A DNA stretch of 64,000 bases from Actinomadura meyerae (GCF_900188445.1 NZ_FZOR01000011.1:62001-126000); one strand, 5' to 3'. Positions 41,498-50,867 are shown, counted from the stretch's first letter. The notes: generated from the sequence alone by a model not told the origin. Made by a program: numbers and translations.

Positions 41498-42361
41498 ATG
41501 AGGTTCACCTACGCCGAGGCCATGACCGACCCCTCGTTCTACGTGCCGCTGGCCAGGGCCGCGGAGGCGGCCGGGTACACGAGCATGTCGGTCGCCGACT
41601 CGCTGGTCTATCCGAAGGAGTCCGACTCGACCTACCCCTACACCGCGGACGGCAACAGGGAGTTCCTGGAGGACAAGCCTTTCATCGAGACCTTCACGCT
41701 CATCGCGGCGTTGGGGGCGGTGACCAGCACGCTGCGGTTCACGCCGTTCGTGCTCAAGCTGCCGATCCGGCCGCCGGTGCTGGTGGCCAAGCAGGCCATG
41801 TCGGTCGCGGCGCTGACCGGCGGGCGGCTCGGGCTGGGCGTCGGGCTCAGCCCCTGGCCCGAGGACTTCCAGGTGATGGGCGTGCCGTGGGAGCGCCGCG
41901 GGCGGCGGATGGACGAGGCCATCGACATCCTGCGCGGCCTCAGCACCGGGGAGTACTTCGAGTTCCACGGCGAGCACTTCGACGTCCCGGCGATCAAGAT
42001 GGCGCCGGCGCTGCCGTACCCGATCCTCGTCGGCGGGCACAGCGAGCCGGCGCTGCGGCGGGCGGTCGTGCGCGGCGACGGATGGATGCACGCCGGCGGC
42101 GACGACCTGGACGCCCTGCTGGCCAGGCTGCGGAGCATCCGCGAGCAGGAGGGCAGGAGCGGCGAGCCGTTCGAGATCCACGTGATCTCCATGGACGCCT
42201 ACACGCCCGACGGCGTGAAGCGGCTGGAGGACACGGGCGTCACCGATGTCATCGTCGGCTTCCGCATGCCCTACGCCAAGGGCCCCGACACCCAGCCGCT
42301 GGCCAAGAAGATCGAGGCGCTGGAGCGGTTCGCCGAGGACGTGATCGCCAAGGTCCAATAA
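41498..42361 (+). CDS. LLM-class F420-dependent oxidoreductase, 287 aa
   Basis: A luciferase-like barrel: MRFTYAEAMTDP, then SVADSLVYPKESDSTYPY, TSTLRFTPFVLKLPIRPP, GGRLGLGVGLSPWPEDF and PILVGGHSEPALRRA. There is no ribosome site; the -10 at 41486 implies a leaderless mRNA, which actinobacteria translate readily. The KstR-like operator links it to steroid catabolism. The next gene, a ketosteroid-isomerase-like protein, follows by 25 bases with its own similar box. Confidence 0.88.
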   Translation: MRFTYAEAMTDPSFYVPLARAAEAAGYTSMSVADSLVYPKESDSTYPYTADGNREFLEDKPFIETFTLIAALGAVTSTLRFTPFVLKLPIRPPVLVAKQAMSVAALTGGRLGLGVGLSPWPEDFQVMGVPWERRGRRMDEAIDILRGLSTGEYFEFHGEHFDVPAIKMAPALPYPILVGGHSEPALRRAVVRGDGWMHAGGDDLDALLARLRSIREQEGRSGEPFEIHVISMDAYTPDGVKRLEDTGVTDVIVGFRMPYAKGPDTQPLAKKIEALERFAEDVIAKVQ

Positions 42362-42380
42362 AACGAGAACACGTTACAAT
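42362..42380 (+). promoter_or_regulatory. KstR-like box and leaderless -10 for the isomerase-like gene
   Basis: AACGAGAAC (42362-42370) is the box found twice at 17728-17791. GAGAACACGTTACA (42365-42378) matches TnnAACnnGTTnnA except the first base. TACAAT (42375-42380) is a canonical -10 and ends 6 bases before the ATG at 42387, again with no ribosome site. Confidence 0.6.
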
Positions 42381-42386
42381 TCCGCC

Positions 42387-42824
42387 ATGGACGCGATCAC
42401 CTGGAACGCCTCCGAGGCCGACCACCCGGCGCGCCGCGCCGCCCGCGCCTCGATGGCCGCCGTCGTCGAGGGCCGCAAGGACGACTGGCTGGGCCTCTTC
42501 GCCGAGGACGCCCTCATCGAGGACCCCGTCGGGCCGTCCTTCCTGGACCCCACCGGCAACGGCCACCGCGGCCCGGAGGGCATCAGGGCCTTCTGGGAGA
42601 ACTTCGTGTCGACGATCGCCGGGTTCCGGTTCACCGTCGCGGACTCGTTCGCCAACGGGCCCTGCTGCGCGAACGTCGCCACGATCACCACGACGACCCC
42701 GGACGGCTCCACCATGACGATCGACTGCGTCCTGATCTACACGGTGGACGGGGACGGCCGGATCACCTCGCTGCGCGCCCACTGGGAGCCCGACCGCGCG
42801 ATGGCCACCCTCACCAAGGGATGA
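42387..42824 (+). CDS. SnoaL/ketosteroid-isomerase-like (NTF2-fold) protein, 145 aa
   Basis: NTF2-fold cone: WLGLFAEDALIEDPVGPSF closely resembles the ADDATVEDPVG segment of bacterial steroid delta-isomerase, including the general-base Asp in EDPVG. It is followed by GPEGIRAFWENF and the C-terminal strand DGRITSLRAHWEPD. The second acid residue of the isomerase is not obvious, so the activity (double-bond shift in a 3-ketosteroid) is an inference supported by the KstR-like promoter. It ends 4 bases from the convergent cyclase-like gene. Confidence 0.8.
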   Translation: MDAITWNASEADHPARRAARASMAAVVEGRKDDWLGLFAEDALIEDPVGPSFLDPTGNGHRGPEGIRAFWENFVSTIAGFRFTVADSFANGPCCANVATITTTTPDGSTMTIDCVLIYTVDGDGRITSLRAHWEPDRAMATLTKG

Positions 42825-42828
42825 CGCC

Positions 42829-43851
42829 TCAGCCCGGCCAGGCGTCATCGGCGGGCGGCAGCAGCGACTGGGCGATCGTTCGCTCCAGGCGCCGCACCGC
42901 CATCGACTCGCCGACGAACCCCTGGATCGCCTGAAGGAGCTGCTGCAGGCCGCCCGAGTAGTCCAGGCACGTCTGCACGATCGCGAACAGGTCGGCGCGC
43001 GCCTCCGCCGACCGCGGCACCGCCCCGGCGATCTCCGCCGACAGCGCCCCGACCACCTGGTCCCGCCCGCGCTCGGCGCGCAGCCGGGGGATCTCCAGCA
43101 GGCCGTCCACGACGCGGAACAGGGCGGGCAGCGGCACGTCGGACGGGCCCGGCGGCGGCTCCTCGGACCGGAACCGCGGCTCCTCCGACCGGAACGGCGG
43201 CTCCTGCACCGCCGGAACCCCACCACCGACCGGACGCACAGGACGGCCGCCCGGCACGCGCACCCACGCCTCGTCGGACGTCTCCTTCACCCGAACCTCG
43301 ACCCGGTAGTAGTCGTCCGGATCGACCAGCCCGCGGCCGTGGCGCACGACGTCCTCGTACACCCGCTTGGACACGATCACCGCGATCCCGGTCTCGGCCG
43401 CGGCGACCGCCTCCTTCAGCGGCGCGGCGTCCAGCAGCCGGAACGCGTGCGTCAGCGCCGTGCTGACGACGCCGTGCGCGTCCGTCTCCGCCTCGCCCGC
43501 GCCGACCGCCACCCGCAGCCGCATCCGCGCGGCCTCGCTCGCCGCCGCGTTGTGGTGCCGGACCTCCGCGCGCAGCCGGTCGACGACCCCCGTCAGCAGC
43601 AACTCCGTCCGGACGTGCGGCGGCAGGACGACCATCACCCCGTCCCCGCGGTCCTCGTGGTAGCAGTCGCCGAGCCGCAGCCCGGCGCCCGCCAGGCTCC
43701 GGTCGAGCCCCTTGTACATCGCCTCGCGCACCCGCACCCGCACCGGGTCGGCGCGGGACGCGGCGCTGAACCCGGCGATGTCGCAGAGGAAGAACGAGCA
43801 CATCCCCCCGGGCCGCCATCCCTTCGGGGCCGGGCGCAGGGTCTCCGTCAC
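42829..43851 (-). CDS. nucleotide-cyclase-like domain fused to an effector-associated-type helical domain, 340 aa
   Basis: GTG at 43851 with GAGG 5 bases upstream. The N-terminal cyclase-homology fold (about 20-205) has CSFFLCDIAGFS (first metal Asp) and HEDRGDGVMVVLP (second). A Pro-rich linker contains a tandem FRSEEP repeat (about 225-240). The C-terminal domain (about 245-335) has the pattern of effector-associated domains: LFRVVDGLLEIPRL, IVQTCLDYSGGLQQLLQAIQGF, RRLERTIAQSLLP. Such domains recruit effectors to STAND or VMAP proteins. It is divergent from fxsA and 7 kb from a VMAP gene, so it may be the effector of that island. Confidence 0.72.
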   Translation of the reverse strand: MTETLRPAPKGWRPGGMCSFFLCDIAGFSAASRADPVRVRVREAMYKGLDRSLAGAGLRLGDCYHEDRGDGVMVVLPPHVRTELLLTGVVDRLRAEVRHHNAAASEAARMRLRVAVGAGEAETDAHGVVSTALTHAFRLLDAAPLKEAVAAAETGIAVIVSKRVYEDVVRHGRGLVDPDDYYRVEVRVKETSDEAWVRVPGGRPVRPVGGGVPAVQEPPFRSEEPRFRSEEPPPGPSDVPLPALFRVVDGLLEIPRLRAERGRDQVVGALSAEIAGAVPRSAEARADLFAIVQTCLDYSGGLQQLLQAIQGFVGESMAVRRLERTIAQSLLPPADDAWPG

Positions 43852-44230
43852 GGGCACCTCACCGGTGGTCGCTGCCGATCCCACTGTGCAACCCTCGGCC
43901 GACTCCGGCAATAAAAGTGCGTCAACCGTCACACTCCGGGCGTCGTCCCAGGAAGCACGGCATATTGGGCGCTCACGGTGATGGACGGGGGAATGGCCAC
44001 CACCGGGACGCGTTTCGGCAAGACCTCCCTCCCCGCGCCTCCGAAGAACGGCCGGGCGGGCGGACGGCGCAAAGAATTCCACGGCGCGTCTTCTCCGAGT
44101 TTCGCGCGCGGGACGCCACCGGGTCCATATGATCGTCGCGTCGCGGCTAGTCTGGTGCTCCTGGGCCCACAGAGGGAGCGCGACGCATTTCCGATTCGCT
44201 GGACAAGCGGGAAAAGAAGGGGAGACGGCC
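43852..44230. other. 379-bp divergent promoter region, no gene seen
   Basis: This separates the cyclase-like gene from fxsA. A TATGAT hexamer at 44128-44133 and TAGTCT near 44153 are the best -10 candidates toward fxsA, without convincing -35 elements. No clear operator palindrome is visible. Short open frames here have no ribosome sites. Confidence 0.45.
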
Positions 44231-44422
44231 GTGCGGGTCACTCATGGCAGGGCAGCAGAGTCCGGCGGCCTCGCGGGCCCCTTCTGGACGCCTCCCACCC
44301 GGCGCGAACTCGACGCCTCCACGGCGTCCGAGGGCACGGTGCTGAGCTCCGCGCTGCGGCGCGCCCGCGATGAGCGGCGCGACCCGCGCCGCGTCTGGGC
44401 GGGCTTCGACAACCGCGTCTGA
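44231..44422 (+). CDS. fxsA: FxsA-type cyclophane RiPP precursor, 63 aa, ending FDNRV
   Basis: GTG at 44231 with GGGGAG 6 bases upstream. The peptide has a polar leader and a conserved helical segment, VLSSALRRARDERRDP, then ends RVWAGFDNRV. FxsA peptides normally end FxSxx; here the third core residue is Asn (F-D-N). FxsB-type radical SAM enzymes join the aromatic residue to the residue two places on, and Asn is accepted by related three-residue cyclophane enzymes. The stop overlaps the fxsB start (TGATG), typical of substrate-enzyme coupling. Confidence 0.8.
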   Translation: MRVTHGRAAESGGLAGPFWTPPTRRELDASTASEGTVLSSALRRARDERRDPRRVWAGFDNRV

Positions 44423-45642
44423 TGCCCGCGGCCGGAACCGGCGAATGGCCGTTTCACGGCCTCGACATTCCCGCGCTCGCGGCCGGCGGATGGCGGCCCG
44501 TGCCGTTCTCGGAGTTCGTCCTCAAGATCCACGGCCGGTGCAATCTCGCCTGCGATTACTGCTACGTCTACGAGGGCGCCGACCAATCCTGGCGGGACCG
44601 CCCGGCCGCGATGCCGGACGCGGTGCTCGACGCCGCGGCGGCGCGGGTGGCCGAGCACGCGCGGGCCCACGCGCTGACCAGGGTGGCGGTCGTCCTGCAC
44701 GGCGGCGAACCGCTGCTCGCCGGCCGGGCCGCGGTCGCCGCGGCGGTGGCGCGGTTCCGCGCGGCGATGCCGCCGTCCTGCGAGGTCGAGGCCGGCGTCC
44801 AGACGAACGGGGTGCTGCTCACCGACGCGATGCTGGCGATGCTCGACGAGCACGACGTCGGCGTGTCGGTCAGCCTCGACGGCGACCGCGAGGGCCACGA
44901 CCGGCACCGGCTCCGCGCGAACGGGCGCGGGAGCCACGCCGAGGTGATGCGCGGGCTCAACCGGCTCGCGGGCTCCTATCGCCGGCTCTACCGCGGGCTC
45001 CTCTGCACGGTCGACCTCGGCAACGACCCGATCCGGACGTACGAGGCCCTCCTCGAAACGGGCCCGCCGCGCATCGACTTCCTGCTCCCGCACGGGACGT
45101 GGACGGCCCCGCCGCCCCGCCGCCCCGTGGACGGCGGCGGCACCCCCTACGCCGACTGGCTGATCGCGGTGTTCGACCGCTGGTACGGCGCGCCGCGCAA
45201 GGAGACCGGCGTCCGGCTGTTCGAAGAGATCATGAACGTGCTGCTCGGCGGGCAGAGCCGCAGCGAGAACGTCGGGCTGTCCCCGGTGGCGATGCTCGTG
45301 GTCGACACCGACGGGACGCTCCAGCAGGTCGACTCGCTGAAGACGTCCTACGCGGGCGCGCCCGAGACGGGCCTCACCGTCTTCGACCACCCCCTCGACG
45401 ACGCGCTGTGGCATCCCGGCGTGGTCGCCCGGCAGATCGGCCGCGCCGCGCTGCCGGGCACGTGCGCGGCGTGCGCGGTCCGCGACGTCTGCGGCGGCGG
45501 CGCCTACGCGCACCGGTACCGGACGGGCCGCGGCTACCTCAACCCGTCGGTGTACTGCCCCGACCTGAAGAAGCTCATCGGCCACATCGGGCGCACCGTC
45601 CAGCGCGACCTCGCCCTCGCCGGACCCGCCGCCGGCCGCTGA
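44422..45642 (+). CDS. fxsB: FxsB-family radical SAM/SPASM cyclophane-forming peptide maturase, 406 aa
   Basis: Radical SAM CxxxCxxC with Cys40, Cys44 and Cys47 (GRCNLACDYCYVYEG), then HGGEPLLAG and SVSLDGDREGHDRHR. The SPASM-like C-terminus holds auxiliary-cluster cysteines (CAACAVRDVCGGGAYAHRY and SVYCPDL). It should install a C-C bond between the Phe ring and the beta-carbon of Asn in the FxsA core. The start overlaps the fxsA stop. It is convergent with the giant TPR gene, 22 bases away. Confidence 0.92.
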   Translation: MPAAGTGEWPFHGLDIPALAAGGWRPVPFSEFVLKIHGRCNLACDYCYVYEGADQSWRDRPAAMPDAVLDAAAARVAEHARAHALTRVAVVLHGGEPLLAGRAAVAAAVARFRAAMPPSCEVEAGVQTNGVLLTDAMLAMLDEHDVGVSVSLDGDREGHDRHRLRANGRGSHAEVMRGLNRLAGSYRRLYRGLLCTVDLGNDPIRTYEALLETGPPRIDFLLPHGTWTAPPPRRPVDGGGTPYADWLIAVFDRWYGAPRKETGVRLFEEIMNVLLGGQSRSENVGLSPVAMLVVDTDGTLQQVDSLKTSYAGAPETGLTVFDHPLDDALWHPGVVARQIGRAALPGTCAACAVRDVCGGGAYAHRYRTGRGYLNPSVYCPDLKKLIGHIGRTVQRDLALAGPAAGR

Positions 45643-45664
45643 CTCCGCCCAGCGCCACCGCGCC

Positions 45665-48600
45665 TCACAGGGCGGTGGGCTCGATGTCGCATTCGAGCAG
45701 TTCCCCGCGCTCGGCGGCGCGCACCTCCGGATGGCCCGCGCCGAGCACCCGGGTCAGCAGCGCCAGAGCCGGGGCGACGTCGTGCTCCTCGCCCATGGCG
45801 GCCCGCGCCCGCTCCAGGTTGAGCGTGGCGGCGAGCGCGTAGGGATGCCGCTCGCCGAGCAGGGCGACCATCTTGCCCCGCGCGTCGGCCAGCAGCCGGA
45901 CCGCGGCCTCCAGCTCGCCGAGCAGGTAGTAGTCGTTGGCCAGCCCGACCGTGGCGCACAGCGCGTAGTAGTGGTGGGGCCCGAGGATCCCGGCCTCGAG
46001 GCTCGACAGCGCCGCCCGGTCGGCCTCCTGCGCCGCGTACACCTCCGCCAGCCGCCGCAGGACGACCGCCCGGTCGATGGCGCAGACCAGCGCGAACGGG
46101 TGGGTCTCCCCCATCTGCCGGCGGTACCCGTCCAGCGCCTCGTCGATGAGCGGCAGCGCGTCGGCGGGACGGCCGATCGCGGCGGTGGTGAGCGCCAGGC
46201 AGACCTTGCTCGCCAGCGTGCTCGGATGCTCCTCCCGGAACCGGCGGACGTGCGCGGCGAGCGTCTCGGCGGCCAGCCGGTGCGCCTCCTCGTGGCGGCC
46301 GAGCTTCCGCAGCGTGCCCGCGTGCGTGATCTTCGCCTGGAGCACCATCGCGTGCCCCGGGCCGAGGACGGGCCGCGGGTCGGCGAGGTTGCCGGCCTGC
46401 ATGTCGTACGCCTCGCCGTACCGCCCCAGGGCGTGCAGGTCCAGGGCGAGGTGGTGGTTGATGCGGAACTGCTGCCGGTACGGCTGCCCCGGCTTGCGCT
46501 GCGCCTGCCACACCTCCAGGTCGATCTCGTAGGCCTGCTGGAACTCGCCCAGGACGCGCAGGTCGATGGCGAGGTTCGTGGCGGACAGCTGCGTGTTGGG
46601 GTGGTTCCGCGCGAACAGCCGGCCCATCCGCCGCCAGGCGTCGAGATCGACCTCGTAGGCGCGGCGGAACTCGCCGCGGAACCGCAGGTCGGCGCCGAAC
46701 CCGGCGGCGGCGAACAGGGTCTGGATGTGGTCGGCGCCGAACTTCTGCCGCGTCCGGGCGAGGTTCTCCTCGCTGAGGTCGGCGGCCGCGCGGTTGTCGC
46801 CGAGGCCGCGCAGGGCGTTGGCGAGGACGCGGGACACGTCCAGGACCGCGTCGTCGTCGGCGCCGTACCGCTCCAGCCAGCGGTCCAGCGCGATCTCCGC
46901 CAGCCGCCGGCTGCCCTCGTACTCCCCCGACATGTTGAGGAACTTCGCCTGGTCGATGCCGACGACCCGGATGCCGTAGTCCTCGGCCTCGAACACCCCG
47001 GACGGGACGACATGGGGCGTGATCTCGGCCCGCCGCTCCCAGGTGGACTCCACCTCCGGCGGCTCGCCGGGGGTCGCCGCCTCCAGCATCGCGTGCACCT
47101 GGTCCCGGACGCGGCGCCGCCCGTCCTCGCCGAGCCGGTCGTTCAGGATGGCGCGGACGAGCCGGTGCACCTGGAGCGCCGCCGACTCCTCGTCGAAGCG
47201 GGCCAGCGAGAACCGCGCGATCGCGCGCATCGCCTCCCGCAGCCGCGTCTCGTCCGCGAGCAGCCCGGCGAGCTCGGCGGGCAGCGCCGCCGACCCGCCC
47301 GCGGCCAGCAGCCGGCAGGACACCGGTTCGGGCCCGAACACGCCCCACAGCTCCAGCAGCGCCCAGGCGACGGGCGCCTTCTCGCGGAGGAGGTCGAGGT
47401 TCAGGCTCACCCCGGCCGCCAGCGACACCGGGAAGTCGTCGCCCGACGGGGCGGCCGCGACGATCTCGGTCAGCCGGCGGTCGAACAGCCGCAGGTAGTC
47501 CTCCACGGTGCCGTCGGTGACGGCCTGCCACGCCGCGGCCTGGTGCACCGCGAGCGGGAGGTCGCCGACGCGTTCGGACAGCAGGTCGGCCTCCGCCTCC
47601 GACAGGCGCGGCACCAGGCGCCGCAGCAGCGCGATGCTCTCCGGCCGCTCGAAGACGTCGACGTCCACCACGGTCGCGTGCCGCTCCCAGCGGCGGTCCC
47701 GAGAGGTCACCAGCACGTGGCGGCCGGGGCCGAGGACCTGACCGGGCTCGCCGAGCGCGGCCGGGGTCAGCGGGACGACCTGCTCGGGGTCCTGCGCGTT
47801 GTCGTAGATGAGCAGCCAGCGGCCGTAGGGGCGGCCGTCGCGCAGCGCGCGCAGGACGTCGTCGACGGTGTCCTTGATGTCGTCGCTCATCGGCATGTCG
47901 AGCTGCCGGGCCAGCAGCGCGAGCGCCGCGCGCGCCGAGGTCGTCTGCTCGGCGGGGATCCACCACACCAGGTCGTAGTCGTCGGCGTGCCGGTAGGCGT
48001 ACTCGACCGCGAGGTTGGACTTGCCCTCACCGCCCATCGCGAATTCCGACCGCGGCAGGAGGGCCGCCGCGCCGTCGCGCAACGCCGTCCGCACGGACGA
48101 GAGCAACCGGTCGCGGCCGACGAAGTCGGGGTTGCGCGAGGGGAGCCACCGGCGCGGCGCCGGCGCGGGCTCGGCGCGCGCGCCCGGTACCGTGCCGGGC
48201 GGCCGCGCGGTGTCGTCCGGCGCCGCTCCGGTGAGGGCGTCGGGCGCGGCGCCGCCGCTCGCGAGCTGCTTCGCCAGCTGCCGGTACGGCCCGCCGAGGC
48301 CCGCCAGCGCCTGGGCCGCCACCTGCGCGAACGGCAGCTCCGGCGGGAGCTGCGCCTCGCCCCGTCCCACCGCGGCGAGCAGCGCGGGGAAGTCCAGGGA
48401 CGACCCGATGCGGTCGCGCACGACCCCCCACACCGCGCGCAGCACCTGGTACACCTCGCGCCTGCGCAGCCCCTGGAGCAGGATCTCCCGGACCCCGTCG
48501 TGAAACTCGTAGGCGATCTCCTCCTCGCCGCCGCCGGACGGGCGGCCGACCAGCCGCAGCAGGCCGCTGAGGAACACCTCGGCCAGGTCGGCCGACGTGG

Positions 48601-49825
48601 ACTGCGGCAGCATCGCCTGCTGGACGAGCCGCATCACCGGCAGCCGCAGCGGGGCCGCCGCCAGGAACGTCGCCAGCCGGAACGCCGCCGGCGAGGACGA
48701 CGCCCGGAACTGCTTGACCCGCATCTCCGGGGACACGTCATCGCCGCCGGTCTCACCGGGCGGCGGCTGCGCCACCGCCCGGCCGGTGAACAGCGCGGCG
48801 CCCATGACGTCCCTGCCGCCGCGGGCGACCATGCCCGCCCACGACCGCAGCCACCGCTCGCTCAGCTCGACCACCGGGATCGGGATGCCGGGCGGCCGGT
48901 CGCCGGACGGCCGCAGCGGCGGCAGCGCCACGGTGAGCAGCTCGTTGGCGACCGCCGGTCCGGACGCGCCGAACCGCACCGGCTCGATGGCCGCCGCGGT
49001 CCGCCACCAGAGCCGCTGCGGCAGCGGCTGGACGATCGCGACGGTGCCGGCGCGCCCCCACCGGTCGAGCAGCGCGGCGGCCCGGCCGTCCTGCCACGCC
49101 GGGCCGATGCAGTCGCTGACGACCAGGATGAGGCGCCGGCGGGTCGGGTCGACCAGCTCGTCCGGGTCGCGCTCGGCGCCGGGCCCGAAGGCGGAGCCGG
49201 TGCGGAGCGACAGCCCGCGCGCGCCGGTGTCCATGTACCAGGTCCGCATGTCGCGGAACGCGCCGAGCTGCTGCAGCAGCAGCCGCAGCTCGTCCACCGT
49301 CTGCCGCCACACGATCATCGACGGGCCGACGTCCGCGACCAGGGCCAGGTCGTGCCGCCGCTCCTGCGCCGGCACCATGACGGGCTCGCACACGCCGGTC
49401 TCGGCGATGCGCTCGGCGGTCGCCGCCTCGTCCAGATGGCGGCGGGTCAGCGACGGCACGGTCGTGCGCAGCGAACGCAGGGCGCGCGACAGCGGCAGGG
49501 TGCCCGTGATGGCCGGCATGGCGGGCATCCGGACGGGGAACGCGGTCGCCGGCACGTCCTGCCCGGCGAGGTAGAGGCCCGCCTCCACGGTGCGCGGCGG
49601 CGTGGACTCCCGCCCGGCCGGCGCGGACGGCTCCCGCGGCGGGACGGGCGGCGGCGCCGGGCCGGGCCGCTCGCCGCCGTCCGGCTCACCGGTGCCACCC
49701 GCCGCCAGATGGGTCGGGCCCTCGTGCGTCCGGAGCCAGTCGGCGAGCCACAGCGCGTCCGCCGTCTCCTCGGCCGTGGGCGGCGGATCGAGCCCGCCCA
49801 GGGCCTCGACGAGCCGCTCGATCAT
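45665..49825 (-). CDS. fxsT: FxsT-type protein: SAV_2336/vWA-like domain, NB-ARC NTPase and TPR array, 1386 aa
   Basis: The N-terminal third (about 100-460) is a SAV_2336-type vWA-like domain (HDLALVADVGPSMIVW; LILVVSDCIGPAW). The NB-ARC NTPase (about 690-970) shows Walker A MGGEGKSN, Walker B WLLIYDN, VLVTSRDR and LPLAVHQAA. At least eight TPR units run to the C-terminus. It starts inside the MoxR gene stop (ATGA overlap). The order VMAP, MoxR, vWA protein is that of ternary NTP-dependent conflict systems. The protein is probably the sensor or activator. Confidence 0.88.
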   Translation of the reverse strand: MIERLVEALGGLDPPPTAEETADALWLADWLRTHEGPTHLAAGGTGEPDGGERPGPAPPPVPPREPSAPAGRESTPPRTVEAGLYLAGQDVPATAFPVRMPAMPAITGTLPLSRALRSLRTTVPSLTRRHLDEAATAERIAETGVCEPVMVPAQERRHDLALVADVGPSMIVWRQTVDELRLLLQQLGAFRDMRTWYMDTGARGLSLRTGSAFGPGAERDPDELVDPTRRRLILVVSDCIGPAWQDGRAAALLDRWGRAGTVAIVQPLPQRLWWRTAAAIEPVRFGASGPAVANELLTVALPPLRPSGDRPPGIPIPVVELSERWLRSWAGMVARGGRDVMGAALFTGRAVAQPPPGETGGDDVSPEMRVKQFRASSSPAAFRLATFLAAAPLRLPVMRLVQQAMLPQSTSADLAEVFLSGLLRLVGRPSGGGEEEIAYEFHDGVREILLQGLRRREVYQVLRAVWGVVRDRIGSSLDFPALLAAVGRGEAQLPPELPFAQVAAQALAGLGGPYRQLAKQLASGGAAPDALTGAAPDDTARPPGTVPGARAEPAPAPRRWLPSRNPDFVGRDRLLSSVRTALRDGAAALLPRSEFAMGGEGKSNLAVEYAYRHADDYDLVWWIPAEQTTSARAALALLARQLDMPMSDDIKDTVDDVLRALRDGRPYGRWLLIYDNAQDPEQVVPLTPAALGEPGQVLGPGRHVLVTSRDRRWERHATVVDVDVFERPESIALLRRLVPRLSEAEADLLSERVGDLPLAVHQAAAWQAVTDGTVEDYLRLFDRRLTEIVAAAPSGDDFPVSLAAGVSLNLDLLREKAPVAWALLELWGVFGPEPVSCRLLAAGGSAALPAELAGLLADETRLREAMRAIARFSLARFDEESAALQVHRLVRAILNDRLGEDGRRRVRDQVHAMLEAATPGEPPEVESTWERRAEITPHVVPSGVFEAEDYGIRVVGIDQAKFLNMSGEYEGSRRLAEIALDRWLERYGADDDAVLDVSRVLANALRGLGDNRAAADLSEENLARTRQKFGADHIQTLFAAAGFGADLRFRGEFRRAYEVDLDAWRRMGRLFARNHPNTQLSATNLAIDLRVLGEFQQAYEIDLEVWQAQRKPGQPYRQQFRINHHLALDLHALGRYGEAYDMQAGNLADPRPVLGPGHAMVLQAKITHAGTLRKLGRHEEAHRLAAETLAAHVRRFREEHPSTLASKVCLALTTAAIGRPADALPLIDEALDGYRRQMGETHPFALVCAIDRAVVLRRLAEVYAAQEADRAALSSLEAGILGPHHYYALCATVGLANDYYLLGELEAAVRLLADARGKMVALLGERHPYALAATLNLERARAAMGEEHDVAPALALLTRVLGAGHPEVRAAERGELLECDIEPTAL

Positions 49826-50844
49826 CCCGCGCCGGGCCTCTCGATGGGCCGCAGCACGGTGTCGAGGATCTCCTTCAGCTTGGTCTCGGGCGGCCGGCTC
49901 CCGGACGTGGCGAGGTAGACGGCGTTGAGGAGCTGGTCGGTGGCGAGGGCGCCGTCGGCGCGGCGGGCGAGGAACTCCTCGATGAGCCCGTCGCTCGCGT
50001 CCCGCGCGGCCGGGCCGAGGTGCGCCTCGATGATCTCCGCGAGCTGGTCCCGGTCGGGCGGCTCGATCCGCAGCCGGACGCACCGGCGCAGGAACGCGGG
50101 CGGGAACTCGCGCTCCCCGTTGCTGGTGATGATGACGATGGGGAAGTGCCCGCACCGCACCTCGCCGCGGTCGATCGGCACCCGCTCGCCGCCGTCGGCG
50201 GTCATCACGCGGATGCGCGACTGCTCCTCCGGCAGCCGCTGCAGCTCCAGGATGCCGAACCGGCCCTCCTCGAAGACGTTCAGCAGGTCGTTCGGCAGGT
50301 CGATGTTGCTCTTGTCGAGCTCGTCGATGAGCAGGACGCGGGGCAGGTCGCCCGGCAGCAGCGCGGTCCCGAGCGGCCCGAGCCGGATGTAGCGGCCGAT
50401 GTCGGGCGGCTCGGCGGCGTCCTCCCGGCCGCCCGCGCCGCGCAGGCTGCTCTCGTGCAGCCGGCCGATCGCGTCGTAGTCGTACAGCCCGGTCTTCAGC
50501 GTCGTCGTACTGGTGATCGACCAGTACAGGACGTTGCCGAGCCCGAGCTCGTAGGCGACGTTGTAGGCGAGCGTGGACTTGCCCGATCCCGGCTTGCCCG
50601 TCACCAGCAGCGGGCGCCGCAGGAGGAGGGCCGCGTTGACCTTGTCTATCAACGACTCGTCGGGCCGGTAGGAGACCGCCTGCCGCAGGTCCCGCTGCCG
50701 CTGCCCGTCCGGCGCGTCCTCCGGGCTGAAGCGGCGCCAGGGCGGGGGCGGCGGTAACCGGCGCACCCGGTCGTGCGGCCGGCTGTCGCCCCGGTAGATG
50801 CGCCAGTCACCGTCGAGGCCGCGGGTCTCTGGTTCTGTCGTCAT
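49822..50844 (-). CDS. MoxR-family AAA+ ATPase, 340 aa
   Basis: AAA_5/MoxR fold: Walker A TGKPGSGKST, Walker B LLIDELDKSNIDLPNDLL, sensor IVIITSNGEREFPPAFLRRC with the arginine finger, and the helical lid to residue 330. The N-terminal 50 residues are Pro/Arg-rich. In vWA-MoxR systems this ATPase remodels or loads the vWA partner, encoded next with an ATGA overlap. The VMAP gene lies 24 bases upstream. Confidence 0.9.
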   Translation of the reverse strand: MTTEPETRGLDGDWRIYRGDSRPHDRVRRLPPPPPWRRFSPEDAPDGQRQRDLRQAVSYRPDESLIDKVNAALLLRRPLLVTGKPGSGKSTLAYNVAYELGLGNVLYWSITSTTTLKTGLYDYDAIGRLHESSLRGAGGREDAAEPPDIGRYIRLGPLGTALLPGDLPRVLLIDELDKSNIDLPNDLLNVFEEGRFGILELQRLPEEQSRIRVMTADGGERVPIDRGEVRCGHFPIVIITSNGEREFPPAFLRRCVRLRIEPPDRDQLAEIIEAHLGPAARDASDGLIEEFLARRADGALATDQLLNAVYLATSGSRPPETKLKEILDTVLRPIERPGAG

Positions 50845-50867
50845 GGACGCCTTCCGGGGGGAGGGTG

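Noticed and set aside
45731..49918. A 1395-codon plus-strand open frame antisense to the vWA/NB-ARC/TPR gene
   Set aside because: No motif is present and the composition is that of a shadow frame. The opposite strand has Walker motifs and TPRs.
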